From Clostridia bacterium (GTDB lineage Bacteria > Bacillota > Clostridia > Oscillospirales > Acutalibacteraceae): a stretch of DNA of 64,000 bases. The translations under genes were made by a program, and so were the position numbers. Of this stretch, positions 25,449 to 33,156 are shown piece after piece; positions within the stretch are counted from its first letter, which is position 1; the number at the start of each line of letters is the position of its first letter. Below the pieces are notes generated by a model. It saw nothing but the letters and a program-made list of their open reading frames with translations, had not been told where the DNA came from and did no database searches. The DNA is taken from contig CAAFVV010000012.1 in assembly GCA_900766585.1 (NCBI GenBank), positions 1 to 64,000 of the forward strand. The letters are read 5' to 3'.

Positions 25449-27553
25449 TCCTCGCGGAAAGCGCGGGCTTCTGCTTCGGCGTCAGCCGCGCGGTGGAGAT
25501 GACGGAACAGCTGGCGGACAGCGGCAAAACGGTCTGCACGCTCGGTCCTATCATCCACAATCCCCAAGTCGTGGAGCGGCTGGCGAAAAAGGGCGTGCGG
25601 ACCGTCGGCTCGTCGGACGAGGTGCCGAAGGACGCCGTGCTGGTGATCCGTTCCCACGGCGTTCCCCGCTGTGTGGAGGAGCAGGCGCGTGCGGCGGGAC
25701 TCACGGTGTGCGACGCCACCTGCCCCTTTGTGGCGAAGATCCACCGCATTGCCGCCGAGGCATCGCGCCGCGGCGCCATACTGCTGATTGCCGGCGATGC
25801 CGCCCATCCGGAGGTTGAGGGCATACGCGGACACTGCGATGGTCCGTCTTATGTGTTTGCGGATGAACAGGCTCTCCAAAATCTGCCGATATTTTCCGTC
25901 GAATTCACCAAAAAACCTGTTGTTTTAGTGGCGCAAACAACTTTCAACGCCTATATTTGGGAAAAATGTTCGGAAATCGTGAAAAACCACTATACAAACG
26001 CCGAGATTTTTGATACAATATGTAACGCGACTGCAAAAAGGCAAAAGGAAGCAGTTGCATTGTCGCAGAAATGTGATATAATGGTCATTGTCGGTGGGCG
26101 CGAAAGCTCAAACACGGCGAAGCTGCGGGATGTCTGTGCAAAATACTGTCCGACCGTTTCGGTCGAGACGGCGGCGCAGCTCTCCGAAAGCGATTTTGCC
26201 GGAGCGGTGACGGTCGGAATCACGGCCGGAGCCTCTACGCCGACCGATATCATAAAGGAGGTACGCAAAACCATGTCTGACATTATTGAAAACGAAACCC
26301 CTGTTACCGAGATCCCGGAAAACGAGACTGCCGCTTCGGTCGAAGCGCCGGCCGCGGTCGAAACCACTGCCGACGAGGCCCCCGTGGCCGAGACCTCCGC
26401 GGTCGAGGAGACTCCTAAAGCAGCACCTGCCAAGTCTTTTGACGAGATGAGCTTTGAGGAGGCGCTCGAGGCCTCTCTGCAGAGCCTTTCCACCGATGAA
26501 AAAGTGCGCGGCATCGTGACGGACATTGCCCCCAACGAGGTGCAGGTCGAGGTCATCGGCCGCAAGCAGACCGGTTACATCCCGGCTGAGGAGCTGTCTG
26601 CCGACCCGAATGCCAACCCGGCGGATCTGGTGAAGATCGGCGACGAGCTGGATCTGCTCATCATGCGCACGAACGACCAGGAGGGCACGATCATGCTCTC
26701 CAAAAAGCGTATTGACGCGAAAAAGGGCTGGGACACCATTGTGGCTGCGGAAGCGGACGGCACTGTGCTTGAGGGCACGGTCGTCGACGTGATCAAGGGC
26801 GGCATTCTGGTGGCATGCCACGGTGTGCGCGTATTCGTGCCGGCTTCCCACGCTTCGCTCAACCGTATGGAGGATCTCTCTCCGCTGCTGAAGACGACGG
26901 TCCGCTTCAAGATCATCGAGGTTGATCAGCGCCGTCACCGCGCCGTCGGTTCCATCCGTCAGGTCGCGAAGGAGGAGCGCAAGGAGAAAGAGGCGGCGTT
27001 CTGGGCGCAGGTCGAGGTCGGTCAGCATTACACCGGCGTCGTGAAATCCCTGACCGCCTACGGCGCGTTTGTGGATCTGGGCGGCGTGGACGGCATGATC
27101 CATATTTCCGAGCTGTCCTGGTCCCGCATTAAGCACCCCTCCGAGGTCGTCAAAGTCGGCGATACCGTTGAGGTGTATGTCCGTGACCTCGATGCGGAGA
27201 AGCACAAGATCTCCCTCGGCTACCGCCGTGCGGAGGACAATCCGTGGGAGCTGTTCAAGGCGAACTATCCCGTCGGCACCGTGACGAAGGCGAAGATTGT
27301 CGGCATGACGGCGTTCGGCGCGTTTGCGCAGATCATCCCCGGCATCGACGGTCTGATCCACATTTCGCAGATCGCCGACCATCGGATCGAGAAGCCGCAG
27401 GATGTGCTGAAGATCGGCCAGGAGGTCGATGTCAAGATCACGAACGTGGACTATGATGCGAAGCGCATCAGCCTGTCCATCCGTGCTCTGCTCGAGGACA
27501 AGCCGGAGGCGGCTGAGGAAGCTGCCGCTGACGAAGCGTCTGTCGAGGAATAA
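25439..27553 (+). CDS. ispH: Fusion of HMBPP reductase (IspH) and S1 RNA-binding repeats
   Basis: A 704-residue bifunctional protein. Residues 1-280 are IspH, the [4Fe-4S] enzyme making IPP and DMAPP in the last MEP-pathway step. Iron-sulfur cysteines are C12 (AGFCFGV), C95 (DATCPF) and C195 (CNATAKRQ). An acidic Glu/Ala/Thr-rich linker (280-345) leads to four S1 (OB-fold) repeats (about 355-685), for example [27 protein letters not shown]. This fusion is known in several Clostridia, where the second half stands in for ribosomal protein S1. An internal start signal is described separately. A segment near 25,900-26,090 is more AT-rich than the surroundings. Confidence 0.93.
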   Translation: MPVILAESAGFCFGVSRAVEMTEQLADSGKTVCTLGPIIHNPQVVERLAKKGVRTVGSSDEVPKDAVLVIRSHGVPRCVEEQARAAGLTVCDATCPFVAKIHRIAAEASRRGAILLIAGDAAHPEVEGIRGHCDGPSYVFADEQALQNLPIFSVEFTKKPVVLVAQTTFNAYIWEKCSEIVKNHYTNAEIFDTICNATAKRQKEAVALSQKCDIMVIVGGRESSNTAKLRDVCAKYCPTVSVETAAQLSESDFAGAVTVGITAGASTPTDIIKEVRKTMSDIIENETPVTEIPENETAASVEAPAAVETTADEAPVAETSAVEETPKAAPAKSFDEMSFEEALEASLQSLSTDEKVRGIVTDIAPNEVQVEVIGRKQTGYIPAEELSADPNANPADLVKIGDELDLLIMRTNDQEGTIMLSKKRIDAKKGWDTIVAAEADGTVLEGTVVDVIKGGILVACHGVRVFVPASHASLNRMEDLSPLLKTTVRFKIIEVDQRRHRAVGSIRQVAKEERKEKEAAFWAQVEVGQHYTGVVKSLTAYGAFVDLGGVDGMIHISELSWSRIKHPSEVVKVGDTVEVYVRDLDAEKHKISLGYRRAEDNPWELFKANYPVGTVTKAKIVGMTAFGAFAQIIPGIDGLIHISQIADHRIEKPQDVLKIGQEVDVKITNVDYDAKRISLSIRALLEDKPEAAEEAAADEASVEE
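26254..26275 (+). promoter_or_regulatory. Internal ribosome binding site and ATG at the IspH/S1 junction
   Basis: AAAGGAGG (26254-26261) lies 11 nt before an in-frame ATG (26273, residue 279, reading [10 protein letters not shown]). It lies exactly where the IspH domain ends and the linker begins. It could direct separate production of the S1 protein from the same gene. Only translation data would show whether it is used. Confidence 0.5.
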
Positions 27554-27560
27554 GCAAATG

Positions 27561-27597
27561 AATCCCCCGGAGCACCGCGGTGTTCCGGGGGATTTTT
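27561..27597 (+). terminator. Rho-independent terminator after ispH-S1
   Basis: A GC-rich stem (AATCCCCCGGA pairing with TCCGGGGGATT, with an inner CACCGCGGTG palindrome) is followed by TTTTT, 7 bp after the stop codon. Confidence 0.88.
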
Positions 27598-27786
27598 ACG
27601 TCTCTGCGCAGGGGAAAGGGGATGGCTTTTCCGATAAGCTGCCTTTTTGCGGAAAGAGCGGCCGGGAGAAGGGGTTACCTGACAGTGGATTCCTGCTTGT
27701 ACAATAGTATTTACTTCCCGCTTTACCGTTTGCGGGCCTATCAATAGGCGCATTTTTATAGAAATAGTAAAAAATGGTAATCTCTC

Positions 27787-27815
27787 TTGCTTTTTTCAAG
27801 GTACAGTGATATAAT
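27787..27815 (+). promoter_or_regulatory. Promoter upstream of the SipW-type secreted-protein array
   Basis: TTGCTT (27787-27792), 17 bp, TATAAT (27810-27815) preceded by TGA, an extended -10. The first array gene starts at 28374, so the leader would be about 550 nt. The stretch between the previous terminator and this promoter (27600-27786) is AT-rich and shows nothing I can name. Confidence 0.7.
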
Positions 27816-27841
27816 CTAATCGGTTATTTAAATAGAACGTG

Positions 27842-27916
27842 CGTACTCCGCGGGCATGCTCGACAAGGACGCAGCCGTAAGCCGCGGACTCCTGTACGGT
27901 GGTTCGCTGTTTTTTG
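27842..27916 (+). promoter_or_regulatory. Attenuator-like GC-rich fold in the long leader
   Basis: In an otherwise AT-rich stretch, two self-complementary CCGCGG words (27848-27853 and 27882-27887) can pair with each other (TCCGCGG/CCGCGGA). Alternatively CAGCCGT can pair with ACGG and CGCTG just before a run of six T (27910-27915). Mutually exclusive folds ending in a T tract suggest transcription attenuation. No known riboswitch consensus was recognised. Confidence 0.35.
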
Positions 27917-27957
27917 GAAAAATTATAAGCGATTGCTAAACGAAGGAGATGCCAATC

Positions 27958-28143
27958 GTGCTTCCGCAGGAAGATAAGAACGCTTTGCTGCAGCGGGAGC
28001 TGACCTTTTATATCCGATACTACTATTGCGACCCGGTCGTTCTTTTTAATTTTCAGCGTGGTGAAAAGTTATGTCAATCAAGACAAGCTCGGCGAAGGGG
28101 CGTAACTTGGGGAGACCAAACCGGAGCCGGGCGAAAAAGGTAA
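27958..28143 (+). CDS. Possible small protein in the leader of the secreted-protein array
   Basis: A GTG at 27958 lies 9 nt after AAGGAG (27943-27948) and opens about 61 codons beginning MLPQEDKNALLQRELTFYIR. An ATG at 27949 in the same frame is too close to the site. The first 45 codons look protein-like; the end is basic and less convincing (RRRGVTWGDQTGAGRKR). A second frame opening at ATG 28074 gives a 34-residue basic peptide ending at the GCTGAG word. No family was recognised; it may be a real leader protein, a remnant or chance. Confidence 0.3.
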   Translation: MLPQEDKNALLQRELTFYIRYYYCDPVVLFNFQRGEKLCQSRQARRRGVTWGDQTGAGRKR

Positions 28144-28167
28144 ATCCACCGCAGACAACCCTTTTTA

Positions 28168-28373
28168 GAAGCTGAGCAAGGAGGTCATCTTTGTGAGACA
28201 TAGACAACTGGCAATTTATATCACGGGGGGGGGCGCTGATCGGTAGCGATTAGGCACTCTGCCTAAACCGTGGCGCGGTACCGCATACTCAGCCTGACAC
28301 CTCCGTTTTGCCGGTAAAGCGGATTGTGTCCGCAAACGGTTTACCGGTGAGAAATTAAAGGGGGTCATGGAAA
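28168..28373 (+). ncRNA. Leader RNA element, copy 1 of 3 (upstream of the first array gene)
   Basis: About 205 nt of non-coding sequence (an in-frame stop lies just before the gene) related to copies at 32951 and 35290. It opens GAAGCTGAGCAA and later has ACTCAGCCTGACA, so GCTGAG (28171-28176) can pair with CTCAGC (28288-28293). A nested 3' hairpin follows: CCGGTAAA (28311-28318) with TTTACCGG (28340-28347), and inside it GCGGA with TCCGC. A run of nine G lies at 28225-28233. It ends in the AAAGGGGG ribosome binding site and ATG. A cis-regulatory RNA is inferred from conservation and pairing; no known family was recognised. Confidence 0.6.
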
Positions 28374-29984
28374 ATGACAGGCAAAAACACAAGACGGGCA
28401 TTGCTTATGAGTGCGCTCGCGATTCTTGCGTGCGCCGCAATGCTCATCGGCACCACATTTGCGTGGTTCACGGACACCGCAAGCACGGCGGTGAACAAGA
28501 TTCAGGCAGGTACTCTGGATGTAGACATCATTGATTTGCAGGGCGATTCTCTCGACGGCAAGACCCTGACGTGGCAGAAGGCTTCCGGTGCTGAAAACGA
28601 AGACGTTCTGTGGGAGCCGGGCTGCACCTACTATCTTGCCCCGTTCCAGATTCAGAACAAGGGCAATCTGGCACTTAAATACAAAGTGTTTATAAATGGC
28701 GTTTCGGGAGACAGCAAGCTTCTGGAGGCGTTGGAATTCGGCTTTTATTACTTCGCTGTCGGTTTTGGCGAAGAGAGATCGCTGGATGAACTCATTGAGG
28801 GCGGTAAGCTGGATAATGTCGCTGAATATCCCGGACTTTGCACCGCACCCATTTATATTGTCGCGCACATGAAGGAAGAGGCCGGCAACGAGTATCAGGG
28901 TCTGTCCATTGACGGCATCGGCATCACAGTCGTTGCGATGCAGAGTGCATACGAGTATGACAGCAAAGATAACCAGTATGATGCAAATGCTGACGAAAAT
29001 ACGCTTTTCCTCTCGCTTGCGGAGTTCAATGCACTGACCGAAATCCCGACTGGCAAAACCGTATATGTCAATCTGAACGGCGCTTCTCTTGAAGGCGGCA
29101 TCACCATTGGTAATGCGGATATCGCAGACCATTACCATTACACTGAATGGGATAATGATGTTGCGCCTGAAGGTTATCCTCTTAAGACAAACATAGATAA
29201 TTCTACAACGCACGACGGAGATAAAGTCCGCTACATTTACTCCACCGGTAAGCCTGCGTCTGATATCATTCTGATTGGCACTGTGCTGGGCGCCAAGGAT
29301 ACCGGCAATTTTGGTGCTGGCTCTATCAAGCTGATGGTTCCCGATGCGGCAAATGTTGTCTTTGACAAGGTCACCTTCGGTGCCGGTCAGATGATGGTAA
29401 GTATGTGGACAGAAGCGAGCGTACAGTCCATGACGGTTGCGCACCGCGTTGCCAGTGTGACTTTTGACGGCTGTACCTTTAATGGCAACTGGCTTCAGGG
29501 CGGCGATATCGGCGCAAATGAGCTGGTGATAAAGAACAGCACCTTCAAAAAGTATGAAAACACTGCTGTTCCGAACAACTCTAACCCCATTTGGGTTCAG
29601 AACAACAACGGCAATGTGACCATTGAGGGCTGCACCATCAATGCTGTACGTCCCATCAAACTGTGGGAAAGCAACGGCAGCGGTACTGCCGCTATCAAGA
29701 ACAATACATTCATTATGAGCAAATGCACCGGTGATACGGATGATACCCATAAGAACATTGGTGTTATGTTCTGTCAGGGCAAATTGAACAATGTTGAAGT
29801 CACCGGCAACACCGTAAAGGGTGATGCTACGGCGCTTATCTGCTTCTATAATGACGGTGCAAACTACCCGACCATGAATGAGGGCGCTGCCTTCAAGCTG
29901 TCTGGCAATACCCTTAACGATGCCAAGGAATCCGTTCTGTGGAAAACTAACACAGAGTGGAAGCCTGACTATGTTACTAAGTAA
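28374..29984 (+). CDS. SipW-type (TasA/CalY-like) secreted protein with beta-helix-like C-terminus, paralog 1
   Basis: A 536-residue exported protein. Residues 8-40 are a SipW-dependent type signal peptide: a basic start, hydrophobic ALLMSALAILACAAMLIG, then the hallmark GTTFAWFTDTAS. Residues 40-192 resemble the TasA/camelysin fold (VLWEPGCTYYLAPFQIQNKGNLALKYKV; GNEYQGLSIDGIGITVVA). A conserved joint YEYDSKDNQYD is at 193-203. Residues about 300-525 carry short beta-helix-type repeats (VTFDGCTFNGNW, LVIKNSTFKKYE, NVTIEGCTINAV). A surface or matrix protein is inferred; it has no sortase motif. No SipW peptidase gene is in the window. Confidence 0.8.
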   Translation: MTGKNTRRALLMSALAILACAAMLIGTTFAWFTDTASTAVNKIQAGTLDVDIIDLQGDSLDGKTLTWQKASGAENEDVLWEPGCTYYLAPFQIQNKGNLALKYKVFINGVSGDSKLLEALEFGFYYFAVGFGEERSLDELIEGGKLDNVAEYPGLCTAPIYIVAHMKEEAGNEYQGLSIDGIGITVVAMQSAYEYDSKDNQYDANADENTLFLSLAEFNALTEIPTGKTVYVNLNGASLEGGITIGNADIADHYHYTEWDNDVAPEGYPLKTNIDNSTTHDGDKVRYIYSTGKPASDIILIGTVLGAKDTGNFGAGSIKLMVPDAANVVFDKVTFGAGQMMVSMWTEASVQSMTVAHRVASVTFDGCTFNGNWLQGGDIGANELVIKNSTFKKYENTAVPNNSNPIWVQNNNGNVTIEGCTINAVRPIKLWESNGSGTAAIKNNTFIMSKCTGDTDDTHKNIGVMFCQGKLNNVEVTGNTVKGDATALICFYNDGANYPTMNEGAAFKLSGNTLNDAKESVLWKTNTEWKPDYVTK

Positions 29985-30002
29985 GGAAAGATAAACCGCT
30001 AA

Positions 30003-30066
30003 GTCCCTCCACCTTCGGGTGGAGGGACAATCAAAGGGTATAAGCTATGCTTGTGCCTTTTGATTG
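30003..30066 (+). repeat. Double-hairpin element, copy 1 of 3 (between paralogs 1 and 2)
   Basis: The first hairpin is a perfect 11-bp stem, GTCCCTCCACC with a TTCG loop (30003-30028). The second, 30028-30066, pairs CAATCAAAGGGTATAAGC with GCTTGTGCCTTTTGATTG, about 18 bp with one bulge. Neither ends in a T run, so these look more like transcript-processing, partial-termination or stability elements than ordinary terminators. The rest of the gap holds the next ribosome binding site and an AT-rich stretch. Confidence 0.7.
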
Positions 30067-30136
30067 CTTTAAGATGCGCACATTGCTTTGGCAATGTGAA
30101 CATAAATGTTCCTGTATTATAAAGGAGGAAACAGAT

Positions 30137-31483
30137 ATGTCAGGCAAAAGCACAAGACGGGCATTGCTTATGAGTGCGCTCGCGATTCTTGCGTGCGCCG
30201 CAATGCTCGTCGGCACCACATTTGCGTGGTTCACGGACACGGCATCTACGGCGGTGAACACCATCACGTCCGGCAGACTGAAGGTGGATATCGTTGACGA
30301 AGACGGCGAATCCATTCAGAACACAGGGCTGCAGTTTGTCAGCGCCGACGGCGTCACCAAGGGCGAGGCGATCCTGTGGGAGCCTAACGCCACCTACAAA
30401 ACGACCGGCTTTAAAATCAAGAACAACGGCAATCTGGCGCTTAAGTATAAGCTGGCACTGACCGGTATTACCGGCAGCAGTGATCTGCTGAAAGTGATTA
30501 CGTTCTCCGTTGTCAACAAGGAGGGCGTGGCGGTTGATCTGGCTGCCTTTGAGGGACACCTGGACAAGGCGGGCGAGCTGAGCGATACACTCTATATTCA
30601 GGGCCACATGGCTGCGGAAGCGGGCAATGAATATCAGGAAAAGGAACTGAACGGCATCGGCATTACCGTTTATGCCACGCAGTATACTTATGAGTATGAC
30701 AGCAAGGATAACCAGTACGACAAGGACGCGGAGTATGCGACTGCTGTCAGCACGCTTGGCGAATTAGAGGCTGCTGTCAATGCCGGCGAAAACGTTGTCC
30801 TTAAAAATGACCTTGCGCTCACAAGTGTACTGACTATTCCGAGCGGCAAGGAGATCACCATTGACCTTAACGGTAAAGCTGTGACTGCCACCGGCAATTT
30901 TGTTACTGTCGAAAAGGACAGCAAGCTAACGGTGACGGGCGGCACGGTGACTTCCGGTCGCTACGCCTTTAACGTTAAGGGCGGCGAGGTCGTGGTAAAC
31001 GACGGCAATATTACCGCGCAGGAGTGCGTATATGCGCTGTTTGGCGGCAGCAAGCTGACGGTAAACGGCGGCACATTTACGGCAAAGGATAATGCGGTTA
31101 TCGCTACCAACAGTTCGGAAAGCAACGGCTGCGCGATCACGATCAACGGCGGCGTTTTCAATGCCAATATTACTTCCGCCGGATATATTGCCTGCGGAGT
31201 GTATGTCGCCAACAAAGATACTGTGGTGATCAACCGCGCGACCTTTAATGTGACAGACGGTGTCGGTATCCTGATGCGTGCCGGAAATACCACTGTCGGC
31301 AAGGATGTGGTGATCAACCTCACCAATACCGGCAAGGTGGAGTCCGGCAAAATCGGTGACGCGGTGATCAATATCACTACGCCCGCTTATCTGGTGGCGG
31401 ATATCCGTTCCCAGTACCCCGGCTTGGATGAAAGCTTTACCATTACCAATAACAGTAGCTATACGATCGTTGAATACAAATAA
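30137..31483 (+). CDS. SipW-type secreted protein with beta-helix-like C-terminus, paralog 2
   Basis: A 448-residue paralog. The start at 30137 is set by AAAGGAGG 8 nt upstream and by alignment with the other N-termini (MSGKSTRRALLMSALAILAC); the open frame before it is leader. The signal motif is GTTFAWFTDTAS, the TasA-like domain is about 40-184, and the joint YEYDSKDNQYDKDAEY starts at 185. The C-terminal half has repeats such as KLTVTGGTVTSGRYAF, EVVVNDGNITAQECVY and KLTVNGGTFTAKDNAV, typical of a right-handed beta-helix. It is only 42 bp before paralog 3, so those two share a transcript. Confidence 0.8.
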   Translation: MSGKSTRRALLMSALAILACAAMLVGTTFAWFTDTASTAVNTITSGRLKVDIVDEDGESIQNTGLQFVSADGVTKGEAILWEPNATYKTTGFKIKNNGNLALKYKLALTGITGSSDLLKVITFSVVNKEGVAVDLAAFEGHLDKAGELSDTLYIQGHMAAEAGNEYQEKELNGIGITVYATQYTYEYDSKDNQYDKDAEYATAVSTLGELEAAVNAGENVVLKNDLALTSVLTIPSGKEITIDLNGKAVTATGNFVTVEKDSKLTVTGGTVTSGRYAFNVKGGEVVVNDGNITAQECVYALFGGSKLTVNGGTFTAKDNAVIATNSSESNGCAITINGGVFNANITSAGYIACGVYVANKDTVVINRATFNVTDGVGILMRAGNTTVGKDVVINLTNTGKVESGKIGDAVINITTPAYLVADIRSQYPGLDESFTITNNSSYTIVEYK

Positions 31484-31525
31484 ACCGGCTGTTTATTCGC
31501 CGAAAGATAAAGGAGGTCATGGAAA

Positions 31526-32848
31526 ATGTCAGATAAATGCACAAAAAGTGCCTTGCTGACCAGCGCGCTGACAATCCTCGTGTGCGTCGCCATGCTCATC
31601 GGCACCACATTTGCGTGGTTTACGGACACCGCATCCACAGCGGTGAACACGATTCAGTCCGGCAGGCTGAAGATTGAGCTGCAGTATGCCACCGCATGGG
31701 ATGCCGAGACCGGCGCCCCCACTGCATGGGAAAATGCTGAGGGCAAGCTGTTAGAGTTCCGAAAAGCCGCCGGCGCAGCTGAAAAAGAATGTGTCCTGTG
31801 GGAGCCGGGCTGCACCTATCGTCTGCCCGAGCTGCGTATCGTCAACAAGGGCAATCTGGCGCTCAAGTATAAGATGGTGATCACCGGCATTGCGGGTGAT
31901 GCCAAGCTCAACGAGGCGATCGACTGGTCGTATGCGCAGTATTCGATGGCGGGCGATACCTATGAGGCCGCTTTGGGCGACAACCTGACGGGGGATACGT
32001 TTATTTCCGGCGAGATGAAGCCCGGAGAGAACGGCGACGTCACGGATCCGTATGTCATCAGCGGCACGATGCGCACAGATGCGGGCAACGACTATCAGAA
32101 TCTGACCATCACGGGCGTATCTGTCACAGTCTATGCCGCGCAGCTTGCCTATGAGTATGACAGCAAGGGCAATGACTATGACGCGGATGCGGAGTATCCG
32201 TCCACTGCCGACGCACTGAAAAGCGCGCTGGAAAACGGCGGAAGCATTGTTTTGGGCGAAGACGTGGCGATTGCACCGGTTGTAGCGGACAAAACGGTGA
32301 GCACGCTTGTTTCGCAGATGGATATTACCAAAGATACTCAGCTGGATCTGTCCGGTAAAAAAATCGGCGTGGACGCGGATACTGCTGCCGCCGGTTTCGG
32401 CAAGGCGTCTCCGTTGCTGATGGCGGTCACGGCCGGAACGCTGACGATTGACGGCAACGGCGTAATCGACTGTGAAGCCGGAAATGAACAGGTATACGGC
32501 ATCAATGTCAACGGCGGCAAAGTCGTTGTCAATGACGGCAAATATTACGGCGCTATCACGGCGATTCAGGTTCAGAAGGGCGTGCTGGAGATCAACGGCG
32601 GTTTCTTTGATCTGGCACCGACCTGCAAATCGGTAGTTCCGCACTATGCAAAATACATGATCAACTGCATTGACGCTGCCTATAAGGACGGCACCGCAGT
32701 CATTTCGGTCAAGGGCGGTACGTTTGTGAACTTTGATCCCTCTGCTAATCCCGAAGGGGCGGGCACCTCCTATGTGGCGGACGGCTATAAGGTCGTTTCC
32801 GAAACACAGGAAAACGGCGAGATCTGGTATACGGTTGTTGCCGAATGA
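31526..32848 (+). CDS. SipW-type secreted protein, paralog 3
   Basis: A 440-residue paralog with the most divergent N-terminus (MSDKCTKSALLTSALTILVCVAML) but the same GTTFAWFTDTASTAVNTI motif. The TasA-like domain (VLWEPGCTYRLPELRIVNKGNLALKYKM; GNDYQNLTITGVSVTVYA) is followed by the joint YEYDSKGNDYDADAEYPS. The C-terminal part (VADKTVSTLVSQMDITKDTQLDLSGKK, TLTIDGNGVIDCEAG, KVVVNDGKYYGAITAI, LEINGGFFDLAPT) looks like a shorter beta-helix. The GAAAGATAAAGGAGGTCATGG context gives a clear ribosome binding site. It has no leader element of its own, and the double hairpin follows its stop. Confidence 0.78.
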   Translation: MSDKCTKSALLTSALTILVCVAMLIGTTFAWFTDTASTAVNTIQSGRLKIELQYATAWDAETGAPTAWENAEGKLLEFRKAAGAAEKECVLWEPGCTYRLPELRIVNKGNLALKYKMVITGIAGDAKLNEAIDWSYAQYSMAGDTYEAALGDNLTGDTFISGEMKPGENGDVTDPYVISGTMRTDAGNDYQNLTITGVSVTVYAAQLAYEYDSKGNDYDADAEYPSTADALKSALENGGSIVLGEDVAIAPVVADKTVSTLVSQMDITKDTQLDLSGKKIGVDADTAAAGFGKASPLLMAVTAGTLTIDGNGVIDCEAGNEQVYGINVNGGKVVVNDGKYYGAITAIQVQKGVLEINGGFFDLAPTCKSVVPHYAKYMINCIDAAYKDGTAVISVKGGTFVNFDPSANPEGAGTSYVADGYKVVSETQENGEIWYTVVAE

Positions 32849-32857
32849 TTTTGTGTT

Positions 32858-32930
32858 CCCTCTCCACCCCTTTTGGGGTGGAGAGGCGATCCAAGGGCAT
32901 AAGCAGGGTGCTTGTGCCTTTAGATCGCCT
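32858..32930 (+). repeat. Double-hairpin element, copy 2 of 3 (after paralog 3)
   Basis: The first stem is CCTCTCCACCCC with GGGGTGGAGAGG across a TTTT loop. The second, 32884-32930, pairs AGGCGATC with GATCGCCT, then AAGGGCA with TGCCTTT and AAGC with GCTT. Compared with copy 1 the lower-stem sequence differs on both sides yet still pairs, supporting an RNA-level function. Leader RNA copy 2 begins 20 bp later. Confidence 0.72.
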
Positions 32931-32950
32931 GAGAAGCAGATATATTTTTG

Positions 32951-33156
32951 AAAGCTGAGCAAAGAGGCCGTTCTTTGTAAGAATATAAACGACTGGCCGC
33001 TTTTATTGCCGTGAGGACTTTGTGCCGGCCATGCACACTGTCCAAACGGCGGTATATGGCCGCCTACTCAGCCTGACACCTTCGTTCCTGTCGGTGAGCG
33101 ATGCGTGTCCGCATGTCCCCTTGCCGGCGAGAAAAATGAAGGAGGTCATTGAAAAA
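32951..33156 (+). ncRNA. Leader RNA element, copy 2 of 3 (upstream of paralog 4)
   Basis: It has the same plan as copy 1: GCTGAG (32954-32959) with CTCAGC (33067-33072), a variable middle, then CCTGACACCTTCGTT. The 3' hairpin pairs GTCGGTGAG (33090-33098) with CTTGCCGGC (33120-33128, allowing G-U) around ATGCG/CGCAT. The loop word GTGTCCGCA is shared with copy 1 while stem bases differ on both sides. It ends at GAAGGAGGTCATTG before ATG 33157. The frame is open through part of it, but alignment to the paralogs puts the start after it. Confidence 0.6.

Noticed and set aside
27842..28130. Possible c-di-GMP riboswitch because of a GGACGCAGCC word.
   Set aside because: The rest of the conserved core (ACGCACAGGGCAAACC and the receptor segment) is absent. 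Only an unnamed fold is claimed.
30003..30066. Double hairpins read as miniature transposons.
   Set aside because: No terminal inverted repeats with target-site duplication are visible, and the copies differ by compensatory changes rather than random drift.
33022..33156. Longer N-terminus for paralog 4 (and likewise 35348-35494 for paralog 5).
   Set aside because: The extra residues would bury the signal peptide, they lie in the repeated leader RNA, and GGAGG sits directly before the downstream ATG shared by all paralogs.
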